Position numbers and translations under genes: made by a program. Source: Prauserella shujinwangii (GTDB lineage: Bacteria; Actinomycetota; Actinomycetes; Mycobacteriales; Pseudonocardiaceae). Taken from it: a stretch of 64,000 nt of DNA. This document shows, in pieces, positions 16,341 to 24,187 of the stretch. Numbering within the stretch: position 1 is the stretch's first letter; every line of letters starts with the position of its first letter. The notes beneath the pieces were generated by a model. It had not been told where the DNA came from and did not search any database. It saw only the letters and a list, made by a program, of their open reading frames with translations. The stretch lies in assembly GCF_003001955.1 (NCBI RefSeq), contig NZ_PVNH01000006.1, forward strand, positions 362,314 to 426,313. The letters run 5' to 3'.

Positions 16341-19300
16341 TCAGCCGTTCTCCTGCGCGTGGACGGGCGGCCCCGCGGGGCGCGACGCCGCCCGGCGCGG
16401 GCGCCGGGTGCCGGTGCGCGTGGCCGGGGCGGGCACCGCCGACCGCTCCGGGGTCTCCGGGGTCTCGTGGGTCTCCGGGGTCTCGTGGGTCTCCGGGGGC
16501 GCGGAGCTCTCCGGGGTCCGCGAGCTCTCCGGTCGCGTCTCCTCCCGCCGTTCCGGCTCCGGGGCGGCGGGAGTCGAGTCGGCGGGCCCGGTGGGCTCGG
16601 CAGACCCGGCGCTCTCGGCGCCCTCGGGGGACGCCGCGGACGCCGCGGGTTCGGGGCTGGCCGCCCGGTCGGCGGGACGGCCGTTGAGCGGCGGCGCACC
16701 GTGCTCGGGCCCGACCGACCGGTCCTCACCTTCGGCCGCCTCGGCCGCGGGGGTGGGTTCGGCGGGCTGGGTGGCCTCGGCGGGCTTGGCGGGCCGCTCG
16801 GCCCTGCGCGCGGAGCGGCCCTTGCGCTCGGCCCGCGAGGGCGGCGGCGACTGCTCGCCACTCTCGCCCTCAGCGGCCTTCGCGGATCCGGACGAGGCGG
16901 ACGAGGCCGACGACGCGGACGCCATCGCCTGGACGGCGGTGACCGCGGTCTCCCGCTGTTCGGGTGTGGGGCCGGAGGACTGCTCGGCCCGCGCGGTGTC
17001 CTGCTGCTGGTCGTCGCCGCCCTTGCCGCGGCCACGGGAGCGGCGGGAACCACGCTCGTGGCCGCCGCCATTCCCCGTGCCGCCGGAGCCGCCGGAGCCA
17101 CCGTTGCGCTGCGGTTCGGTGGAGATCAGCACACCGCGGCCCTTGCAGTGCTCGCAGGTGCTCGAGTACGCCTCGAGCAGGCCCGTGCCGACCCGCTTGC
17201 GGGTCATCTGCACCAGCCCGAGCGAGGTGACCTCGGCCACCTGGTGGCGGGTCCGGTCGCGGCCGAGGCATTCGGTGAGCCTGCGCAGCACCAGCTCGCG
17301 GTTGGACTCCAGCACCATGTCGATGAAGTCGATGACGATGATGCCGCCGATGTCGCGCAGCCGGAGCTGCCGCACGATCTCCTCGGCCGACTCCAGGTTG
17401 TTGCGGGTGACGGTCTCCTCGAGGTTGCCGCCGGACCCGGTGAACTTGCCGGTGTTGACGTCGATGACGGTCATCGCCTCGGTGCGGTCGATGACCAGGT
17501 AGCCGCCCGAGGGCAGCCACACCTTGCGGTCGAGCGCCTTGGTGATCTGCTCGTCGATGCGGTAGTCGGCGAAGACGTCCCCCGTGCCCGTGTACCGCTT
17601 GAGCCGGTCCACCAGGTCCGGCGCCACATGCTCCACGTAGGCGTGGATGGTCTCCCACGCGGTGCCGCCCTGGACTTCCAGCTTGACGAAGTCCTCGGTG
17701 AACAGGTCGCGCACGACCTTCACGAGCAGGTCGGGCTCCTCGTAGAGCATGGCGGGAGCGCCGCTCTTCTTGCCCTTGGCGGACTCGGCCTTCTCCTTGA
17801 TGACGTCCCACTGCGCCTTGAGCCTGCGGACGTCGCGGCCGAGTTCCTCCTCGCTGATCCCCTCCGACGCCGTGCGGATGATCACACCGGCGTCCTCGGG
17901 CACGATCCGCTTGAGGATGTCCTTGAGCCTGCGCCGCTCGTTCTCCGGCAGCTTGCGGGAGATGCCGGTGGCGCCGCCGGCGGGCACGTAGACGAGGAAG
18001 CGGCCGGGCAGCGAGATCTGCGTCGTCAGCCGGGCGCCCTTGTGCCCCACCGGGTCCTTGGTGACCTGCACGAGCACGGTGTCGCCGGTGGAGAGGGCCT
18101 GCTCGATCTTGCGCGCCTTGCCCTCGAGACCGGCGGCGTCCCAGTCCACCTCGCCCGCGTAGAGCACCGCGTTGCGGCCGCGGCCGATGTCGATGAAGGC
18201 CGCCTCCATGGACGGCAGCACGTTCTGCACGCGGCCGAGGTAGACGTTGCCCACGATGGAGCCGCTGCCGGACGAGGTGACGAAGTGCTCGACGAGCACG
18301 CCGTCCTCCAGCACGCCGATCTGGGTGGAGTCGCCGCGCTCGGCGACCACCATCGTGCGTTCGACCGACTCGCGCCGCGCGAGGAACTCGGACTCGGACA
18401 GGATCGGCGCGCGCCTGCGCCCGGCCTCCCTGCCGTCGCGGCGGCGCTGGCGCTTGGCCTCCAGCCGGGTGGAACCGCGCACGCTGCGGACACCGTCGCG
18501 GGAGTCCGGCTTGCTCTCGCCCTTGCTGCCGTCGCGGACGTGCACGACCGTGTTCGGCGGGTCGTCGGCGCCCGAGGTCCCCGGCTCGGCGGACTCGTCC
18601 TCCCCGCCCTTGCGGCGGCGCCTGCGGCGCCTGCGCTTGCTGGCGGTGTCGCCGTCGGCGTCCTCGGCCTCGCCGCCCGCACCGCCCTCGGCGGGCTGCG
18701 CCTGCGCCGGCTTGCCCTCCCCTGCGGCCTGCGGCTGCTCCGGCTTCTCGGACTTCTCCGACTTCTCCGACTTCTCCGACTTCGGCTCGGCGCCCTTGTC
18801 CTGCTTGCCGGACTCGGCCTGCTGATTCTCGGCCTGGTCGCCGGTGTCGCCCTTGCCCCGGCCCCGGCCGCGACGGCCGCGGCGCCTGCGGCGACGGGCC
18901 CCGGCCTCGCCCTCGTCGTCACCCTCGCCGGGCTCGCCGCCCGGGTACTGCTCCTCGGACTGGTCCCCGGCCTGCTTCTCGTCCGTCTGCTCGGCCTGCG
19001 CGGCCTTCGGCTCCTCGACCGGGGGCTCCGGTGGCAGGAACACCGGGGACGGCGCGGCGAACACCGGCGTCCGCACCGGCCGCGGCGGGGTGGACGGCTC
19101 CGGTGGCGCGTCGGCGGGCGGGGTCGCCGCCACCGCGGGCGCGTCGGCCACCGCGGGTGAGGTCTCGTCCTCCTCGTCGGCGGCCGCCGCCGCGGGCGCC
19201 GGTTCCGCGTCGGGCACCGGGGCGGCCTCGGCGGCCTCCGCCACCGCCTCGTCGAGCGCGCCGAGCGCCTCGGCCAGGCGCAGTGCCACGTCCTTGGGGA

Positions 19301-19490
19301 CGCTGGACTGCGCGCTGCGCGCCGTCTCGCCCAGCTCCGCGAGCTTCGCCAGCACCTCACGGCTGCTCGTGCCGAGCAGTTTCGCCAGTGCGTGCACCCG
19401 GATCCGGTGGGGCAGATCGGCCAGTGCACCGGCCGTGGATGTGGCGGTAGTCCCGCCCGTGTTGTCGGCGGGTGTCTCCGCGTTCGCCAT
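16341..19490 (-). CDS. rne: Ribonuclease E/G with an IF2_N-like N-terminus
   Basis: Protein of 1049 residues from the ATG at 19490 (MANAETPADN), which has an AAGGAG site just before it. Residues ~20-60 (LPHRIRVHALAKLLGTSSREVLAKL) look like the IF2 N-terminal helical domain. A long acidic/basic low-complexity stretch follows, then the catalytic core from about 400: S1-like region (GNVYLGRVQNVLPSMEAAFIDIG), the metal Asp motifs VIDVNTGKFTG and IIVIDFIDM, and the zinc link CEHCKGRG. The C-terminal ~270 residues are Ser/Glu/Pro-rich, as in RNase E scaffolds. It starts RNA decay and rRNA maturation. The leader is strongly structured. Confidence 0.95.
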   Translation of the reverse strand: MANAETPADNTGGTTATSTAGALADLPHRIRVHALAKLLGTSSREVLAKLAELGETARSAQSSVPKDVALRLAEALGALDEAVAEAAEAAPVPDAEPAPAAAAADEEDETSPAVADAPAVAATPPADAPPEPSTPPRPVRTPVFAAPSPVFLPPEPPVEEPKAAQAEQTDEKQAGDQSEEQYPGGEPGEGDDEGEAGARRRRRRGRRGRGRGKGDTGDQAENQQAESGKQDKGAEPKSEKSEKSEKSEKPEQPQAAGEGKPAQAQPAEGGAGGEAEDADGDTASKRRRRRRRRKGGEDESAEPGTSGADDPPNTVVHVRDGSKGESKPDSRDGVRSVRGSTRLEAKRQRRRDGREAGRRRAPILSESEFLARRESVERTMVVAERGDSTQIGVLEDGVLVEHFVTSSGSGSIVGNVYLGRVQNVLPSMEAAFIDIGRGRNAVLYAGEVDWDAAGLEGKARKIEQALSTGDTVLVQVTKDPVGHKGARLTTQISLPGRFLVYVPAGGATGISRKLPENERRRLKDILKRIVPEDAGVIIRTASEGISEEELGRDVRRLKAQWDVIKEKAESAKGKKSGAPAMLYEEPDLLVKVVRDLFTEDFVKLEVQGGTAWETIHAYVEHVAPDLVDRLKRYTGTGDVFADYRIDEQITKALDRKVWLPSGGYLVIDRTEAMTVIDVNTGKFTGSGGNLEETVTRNNLESAEEIVRQLRLRDIGGIIVIDFIDMVLESNRELVLRRLTECLGRDRTRHQVAEVTSLGLVQMTRKRVGTGLLEAYSSTCEHCKGRGVLISTEPQRNGGSGGSGGTGNGGGHERGSRRSRGRGKGGDDQQQDTARAEQSSGPTPEQRETAVTAVQAMASASSASSASSGSAKAAEGESGEQSPPPSRAERKGRSARRAERPAKPAEATQPAEPTPAAEAAEGEDRSVGPEHGAPPLNGRPADRAASPEPAASAASPEGAESAGSAEPTGPADSTPAAPEPERREETRPESSRTPESSAPPETHETPETHETPETPERSAVPAPATRTGTRRPRRAASRPAGPPVHAQENG
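16453..16498 (-). repeat. 18-bp tandem repeat in the rne 3' region
   Basis: About 2.5 copies of an 18-base unit code for a PETHET-type repeat in the disordered C-terminal tail of RNase E. The unit is a multiple of three, so copy-number change would keep the frame. Confidence 0.8.
18742..18786 (-). repeat. 9-bp tandem repeat coding for Ser-Glu-Lys in rne
   Basis: Three perfect copies of gacttctcc (18751-18777) are flanked by one near copy on each side. On the minus strand they encode repeated S-E-K in the charged linker before the catalytic core. Copy number probably varies between strains. Confidence 0.8.
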
Positions 19491-20071
19491 GTGTCTCCTT
19501 CGCCCCCGGGCGCGCCCACCGGCCGTCCCCGCCGGGGCATACACCCCGGCCTGGGACGGCCCGCCGGAAACGCGGCCGCACAGGGGCCCTTTCCTGTTTT
19601 GTTCCGTCGCCGTGGTGCACGGCGACGGGAATCCTTGCCTCTCCGCGCCACCGGCGAGCTGGTCGGTGACCAGCGGTCCGCCGATGGCAGGTCCCGCGGC
19701 GACCTGCCTGCCGAGCTCGGGCTCTCGCCGCCTTCCACGTCGTCGAGCCGCCCGGCACCGGGTGCCCCGGGGCGGCGACGACGTGGAGCTCAGCCTGCAC
19801 GTCACCGGACCGTCGCGCCGCCGCGCACCACCCCTTCCGTGGTACCGCGGCCGACGGCCACTGCCGAGTATCCCACACGGGAGCCGCGGCCCGGCGTCCT
19901 CGGTGCCACGACAGGCACGGTCGGGGGTCCCGACGTGCACGCGAACCGGCGACACGCGGTACCGGCCGGGGGAACTTTTCCGCAGAGCTTGTCCGGTTTC
20001 CCCGTGCTGGCTACCGTGCGCCAAGGCGGGGAGGGAAGCCAAACCGGGGTCGATCGCGCAACGGAGGTCCT
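19491..20071. other. 581-base structured spacer between rne and the subtilase gene
   Basis: No convincing gene is seen. On the rne side there are at least four strong inverted repeats: 19521-19561 (9+7 bp stem, 6-base loop), 19602-19630 (10 bp plus two outer pairs, 5-base loop), 19686-19708 (8 bp) and 19734-19787 (12 bp, a 2-base bulge, then 6 bp and 4 bp more). The first lies 31 bases before the rne ATG. The rightmost ~280 bases carry the promoter region of the rightward subtilase and no clear motif. A structured rne leader, or a small RNA, is possible. Confidence 0.6.
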
Positions 20072-21595
20072 GTGTTCGGGCGTGGGAGTGTGGTGCTCGC
20101 CTGCGCCGCCCTCGTGCTCGCGGGCCAGCTGGGCCACGGCGGCGCCGCCGCGGCGAGCGGCTGCGCCGGGTCCGGCCCGCCGCTCCGGTACGTCGTCCTG
20201 TTCGACCGGGGCACCTCGCCCGCCGCCGCGCACCGGGAGATCGAGTCCGCCTGCGGGGTGCCGGCCGCGTACTACCCGGAGATCGCCGTGGGCATCGCCA
20301 CCGCCCGCGATCCCCGGTTCGCCGAGCTGCTGGGGCCCGACCGCGCGTTCAGTGCCCAGGCCCAGCGCCTGGTGGCGCAGCGCTCGGGGGCGGCCGCACC
20401 CGGCGGCCTGCGGCCGGACACCACCGACGCGGCCGCCGTCCCCGCCGGCGACCGCACGGCCGAGCAGTGGAACATGCGCCTGATCGGGGCGGACGCCGCC
20501 CGGCCCGTCGAGCCCGGCGGCCGCGGCGTGGTCGTCGGCGTGCTCGACTCGGGTGTCGACGCGACCCATCCCGAGCTGGCCGCCGCCGTCGACGAGGCGC
20601 TGTCGGCGGGATGCCTTTCCGGAGCCCCGGACCGCTCCCCCCGCGCGTGGGCGCCCACCGGTTCGCCGCACGGCACGCACGTGGCCGGGGTCGTCGCGGC
20701 CGCCGACGACGGCAGCGGTGTCAGCGGGGTCGCCCCCGGCGTGCGGCTCGCCTCGGTCCGGGTCATCGACGACGACGGCTTCGTCGATCCCGAGGCCGCG
20801 GTGTGCGGCCTGATGTGGGCGGCGCGGCACCGGATGGACATCGCCAACAGCAGTTTCTTCGTGGACCCGTGGACGCTGTCCTGCGCGCCGAAGGACGGCG
20901 AGCGGGTGGTGCACGAGGCGATCGCGCGGGCGGTGGAGTACGCCGACTCGGTCGGCACGCTCACCGTGGCGGCCGCCACCAACGAAGCGGTGAACCTCAC
21001 GCCCTCGCCCGACGGCACCGGCCTGGATCCGAGCGGCCGCTGCGAGGCGCTGCCCGCCAGCCTGCCGGAGACGGTCACCGTGTCGGCGGTGGGACCGGAT
21101 CTCCGGAAACCCGGCTACAGCTCCTACGGCCTGGGTGTGGTGGATGTCACCGCACCCGGTGGTGAGGGCGACCGCTGCGTGCTGTCCACCGTGCCCGGCG
21201 GCTACGGCGAGGTGTGCGGCACGTCGATGGCGGCGCCGCACGTCAGCGGGGTCGCCGCACTGCTGCGGTCGCGCGACCCGGAGGTGTCCACCGACGACCT
21301 CCGCACCGCGCTGGGTGACCAGGCGACCCCGGTCGCGTGCCCGGCCGACTACGACCTCACCGGCGACGGGACGCAGGACGCCTACTGCGCCGGCTACTCC
21401 GGCTACAACGGCTTCTACGGGCACGGCCTGGTGAACGCCCTCGCCGCCGTGGACGGGGCGGAGGCGTCACCGCAGGAGCAGCCCCGCCAGGCGGCGCGCG
21501 GTGGCGACCACGCCCAGCGCGGCGAGCGCGAACAGGTACGCCGCGTGCCCGAGCATGGTCAGGTCAGGTACGCCTACGGACAGGCCCCGCGCTAA
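20072..21595 (+). CDS. Secreted S8 (subtilisin-like) serine protease
   Basis: Protein of 507 residues from the GTG at 20072, with GGAGG 5 bases before it. An N-terminal signal peptide (VVLACAALVLAGQLGHGGAAAA) is followed by a prodomain-like region and the S8 triad: Asp in VVGVLDSGVDATHPEL (~159), His in SPHGTHVAGV (~200) and Ser in GTSMAAPHVSGVAALL (~384). The domain ends near GHGLVNALAAVDG. There is no C-terminal membrane anchor, so it is not a mycosin but a free exoprotease. The last ~43 residues are Gln/Arg-rich and antisense to the ABC permease gene, suggesting a lost stop. Substrate unknown. Confidence 0.88.
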   Translation: MFGRGSVVLACAALVLAGQLGHGGAAAASGCAGSGPPLRYVVLFDRGTSPAAAHREIESACGVPAAYYPEIAVGIATARDPRFAELLGPDRAFSAQAQRLVAQRSGAAAPGGLRPDTTDAAAVPAGDRTAEQWNMRLIGADAARPVEPGGRGVVVGVLDSGVDATHPELAAAVDEALSAGCLSGAPDRSPRAWAPTGSPHGTHVAGVVAAADDGSGVSGVAPGVRLASVRVIDDDGFVDPEAAVCGLMWAARHRMDIANSSFFVDPWTLSCAPKDGERVVHEAIARAVEYADSVGTLTVAAATNEAVNLTPSPDGTGLDPSGRCEALPASLPETVTVSAVGPDLRKPGYSSYGLGVVDVTAPGGEGDRCVLSTVPGGYGEVCGTSMAAPHVSGVAALLRSRDPEVSTDDLRTALGDQATPVACPADYDLTGDGTQDAYCAGYSGYNGFYGHGLVNALAAVDGAEASPQEQPRQAARGGDHAQRGEREQVRRVPEHGQVRYAYGQAPR

Positions 21596-22294
21596 CTCCA
21601 CGCCGTGGTACAGCGGCAGGCACTGCACCACGACCTGCAGCGGCACCGGGTACACCGACAGCGGGAAGAACGTGGTGGAGAACAGGAACATCGGCACCAC
21701 GGCGAGCTGGACGAACTCGAACTGGGACGGCGAGCGCAGGAATGTCGCGCACGCCATGCCGATCGCCGCGAACGCGAAGGCGACGAGCAGCGCCACCGGG
21801 ACCAGCAGCATCGCCCACGGCGAGTCCACCATGCCCATGACACTCATCACACCGAAGAACGCGACCGCGTAGAGACCGCCGCGCAGCACGGCCCAGCCGA
21901 TCTCGCCCGCCGCGATGTCCAGCGGGCCGACCGGGGTGGCCAGCATGGCGTCGTAGGTCTTGGCGTACCGGAACTTGAAGAACACGCCGAACGTGGAGTC
22001 GAACACGGCGCCGTTCATGGCCGAGGCCACGAGCAGCGCGGGCGCCACGAACGCCACGTAGTCGAGCGGCCGCCCACCGGGCCCGGTGACGTCACCGACG
22101 AGGGCACCGAATCCGATCTGGAACGCCAGCAGGTAGAACAGCGGCTCCATCACGCCGGAGACGAACACCAGCCAGCCGCGCGAGTAACTGAGCACCGAGC
22201 GCTCGATGATCGCGCCGGCCCGGCCCGAGTACAGCCCCGGCGGGAGGATGCGCAGCAGCACGCCACCCGGCCGCCGCGGATCGGTCGTCGTCAT
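21467..22294 (-). CDS. ABC-2 type exporter permease (second subunit)
   Basis: Protein of 275 residues from the ATG at 22294. Six hydrophobic segments and the ABC-2 signature region (FDSTFGVFFKFRYAKTYDAMLATP, later PLYHGVELARGL) place it in the NodJ/DrrB-like ABC-2 family. It is paralogous to its neighbour, from which it is separated by 2 bases. Together with the ATPase it should form an exporter of a lipid-like, drug or glycolipid substrate. Its 3' end overlaps the convergent subtilase by 129 bases. Confidence 0.88.
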   Translation of the reverse strand: MTTTDPRRPGGVLLRILPPGLYSGRAGAIIERSVLSYSRGWLVFVSGVMEPLFYLLAFQIGFGALVGDVTGPGGRPLDYVAFVAPALLVASAMNGAVFDSTFGVFFKFRYAKTYDAMLATPVGPLDIAAGEIGWAVLRGGLYAVAFFGVMSVMGMVDSPWAMLLVPVALLVAFAFAAIGMACATFLRSPSQFEFVQLAVVPMFLFSTTFFPLSVYPVPLQVVVQCLPLYHGVELARGLSVGVPDLTMLGHAAYLFALAALGVVATARRLAGLLLR

Positions 22295-22296
22295 CC

Positions 22297-23103
22297 TCAC
22301 ACCACCAGCCGCCGGTAGAAGTAATGCCGCGCGGCGAGCCCGCCCGCGGTGAAGACGGCCAGCAGGAACACCACGTGCCCCAGCGCGGGCAGCACACCGA
22401 GCCCGCCGAGGGTGACCCCGCGGGCGAGCTCGTTGCCGTGCCACAGCGGGGAGATCCAGGCCAGCCAGCGCAGTGCGCCCGGGATCTGGGTGATCGGGAA
22501 GAACGTGCCCGAGAACAGCGTCATCGGCATGACCACGAACCGGAACAGCGTGATGAAGCGCGCGCCCTCGTCGTAGGTGGTGGCGGCCAGCGCCATCACC
22601 GGCGCCGCGCACGCGACGCCGGTGGCCGTCGCGACGAGCACCACCACGGCGGCGCCCGCGTTGAGCCAGGCGCCGAACGCGAGCGCGACGAGCACGTACA
22701 CGATCCCGGCCAGCAGCAGCCGCAGCGCGACCCACAGCAGCTGCCCGCCCAGCAGCTGGCCCGCCGTGACGGGGGTCGCGGTGACGGCGAGGTAGTCCTT
22801 CTGCCACTTGAACCCGGACAGCACCGGGAAGGTCGACTCGCCCACCGCGCCCTGCGCCGCCGTCGCCGCGAGCAGCGCGGGTGCGACATAGTGCAGATAG
22901 GACAGTCCGCCGGTGGCCGCACCCGGCTGCACCTGGGAGCCGAACCCGATGCCCATCGCGACGAGGAACAGCAGCGGCTGCAGCCCAGTGGAGTACAAAG
23001 TGGACGTCCAGTACCTGCGGTACCACGTCCAGTGCCCCTCGACCCGCAACCAGGCCGCCCGCCACGAGCCGACGACCCGGCCGGCCGGCGCCGCGCTCGT
23101 CAT
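22297..23103 (-). CDS. ABC-2 type exporter permease (first subunit)
   Basis: Protein of 268 residues from the ATG at 23103, overlapping the ATPase stop by 4 bases (ATGA). It has six membrane segments and ABC-2 features (FPVLSGFKWQKDYLAVTATPV, SPLWHGNELARGV). The open frame extends further upstream inside the ATPase gene and was cut at this start. Similar to NodJ-type permeases; exports an unknown substrate. Confidence 0.88.
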   Translation of the reverse strand: MTSAAPAGRVVGSWRAAWLRVEGHWTWYRRYWTSTLYSTGLQPLLFLVAMGIGFGSQVQPGAATGGLSYLHYVAPALLAATAAQGAVGESTFPVLSGFKWQKDYLAVTATPVTAGQLLGGQLLWVALRLLLAGIVYVLVALAFGAWLNAGAAVVVLVATATGVACAAPVMALAATTYDEGARFITLFRFVVMPMTLFSGTFFPITQIPGALRWLAWISPLWHGNELARGVTLGGLGVLPALGHVVFLLAVFTAGGLAARHYFYRRLVV

Positions 23104-24014
23104 TCGACCAGGCTCCGTCCGGTCAGCCGCAGGAACACGTCCTCGAGGGTGCTGCGGCGCACGAGGCTCGACACCGGGCGCACTCCCCTGGCGTGCGCCC
23201 GCTCGAGTGCCGCCTCGCCGGAGCCGGTGTAGAGCAGGATCCGGTCGGGCAGCACCTCGACGCGGTCGGCCAGGTCGTCGACGAGCCCGACGACGGGTTC
23301 CTGCTCGCCCGGGGCGAACCGCAGTTCGAGCACCTCGCGGGTGGCGAAGCGCCGGATCAGCTCGGTGGGCGAGCCCTCGGCGGCGATCCGGCCGCCGTCC
23401 ATGACGACGAGCCGGTCGCACAGCTGCTCGGCCTCGTCCATGTAGTGCGTGGTAACGATGAGCGTGACGCCCTGGGACTTGAGGCGGAACAGCCGGTCCC
23501 ACACCAGGTGCCGCGCCTGCGGGTCGAGACCCGTGGTCGGCTCGTCGAGCAACAGCAGCTCGGGGTCGTTGACCAGGGACCGCGCGATGGTCAGCCGCCG
23601 CTTCATGCCGCCGGACAACGGCTCCACCTCGTCGTCGGCGCGCTCGGTGAGCTGGGCGAACTCCATCAGCTCGGCCGCCCTGCGGCGTACGTGGCTCCGG
23701 GAGAGCCCGAAGTAGCGACCGTAGACCTGCAGGTTCTGCCGCACGGTGAGCTCGCTGTCGAGGTTGTCCTGCTGGGGCACCACGCCGAGCCGCGCGCGGA
23801 TACGCGGTCCCTCACGGTCGGGATCCAGCCCGAGTACGGTCAGCTCACCGTCCGTGCGCGGCGACACCGAGGCGATCATCCGCATCGTCGACGACTTGCC
23901 CGCGCCGTTGGGGCCGAGGAAGCCGAACGCCTCCCCGCGCCGCACGTGCACGTCGATTCCCCGGACGGCCTCGAAGTCGCCGAAGCGCTTCACGAGCGCC
24001 TTGGCCTCCACCAT
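23100..24014 (-). CDS. ABC-2 exporter ATP-binding protein (NodI/DrrA-like)
   Basis: Protein of 304 residues from the ATG at 24014 (MVEAKALVKRFGDFEAV); a start at 24062 is possible but adds unconserved residues. Walker A GPNGAGKSS, Q-loop VVPQQDN, signature LSGGMKRRL, Walker B LLLLDEPTTGLDP and the H-loop TTHYMDEAE are all intact. A C-terminal ~80-residue extension is as in NodI/DrrA. It powers the two permeases encoded just downstream. The upstream spacer carries an inverted repeat that may separate it from the preceding gene. Confidence 0.92.
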   Translation of the reverse strand: MVEAKALVKRFGDFEAVRGIDVHVRRGEAFGFLGPNGAGKSSTMRMIASVSPRTDGELTVLGLDPDREGPRIRARLGVVPQQDNLDSELTVRQNLQVYGRYFGLSRSHVRRRAAELMEFAQLTERADDEVEPLSGGMKRRLTIARSLVNDPELLLLDEPTTGLDPQARHLVWDRLFRLKSQGVTLIVTTHYMDEAEQLCDRLVVMDGGRIAAEGSPTELIRRFATREVLELRFAPGEQEPVVGLVDDLADRVEVLPDRILLYTGSGEAALERAHARGVRPVSSLVRRSTLEDVFLRLTGRSLVE

Positions 24015-24102
24015 CGCGCCTTCGCCCACCACATGGCGAACACTGCCATGCCCCACCGACAAAAGGCGAACCAGTTACCTCGCGCCGGCCGTCCCTGACG
24101 TG

Positions 24103-24183
24103 TCCCCAATGTGGCGTTGGTTGCGTCAGGCGTAACCAACGCCACAGTGGGTGCGGTCAACGCCACCGATGCCACATTGGGGA
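24103..24183 (-). repeat. CAATGTGNCAT-family intergenic inverted repeat, copy 1
   Basis: Outer arms 24103-24115 and 24171-24183 are a perfect 13-bp inverted repeat (tccccaatgtggc). Inside, 24111-24122 pairs with 24134-24145 (12 bp), so alternative hairpins compete. It begins 5 bases after the stop of the phosphodiester glycosidase gene and probably ends that transcript before the ABC operon. The same core is at 46281-46359 and, in part, at 30429-30481. Confidence 0.75.
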
Positions 24184-24187
24184 GCTT

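Noticed and set aside
13887..19160. A 1757-codon open frame on the plus strand opposite obg, rplU and rne
   Set aside because: It is antisense to well-supported housekeeping genes and gives low-complexity Leu/Gly/Arg-rich protein.
20072..21595. Mycosin (ESX-associated protease) as identity for the subtilase
   Set aside because: There is no C-terminal membrane helix and no ESX gene nearby.
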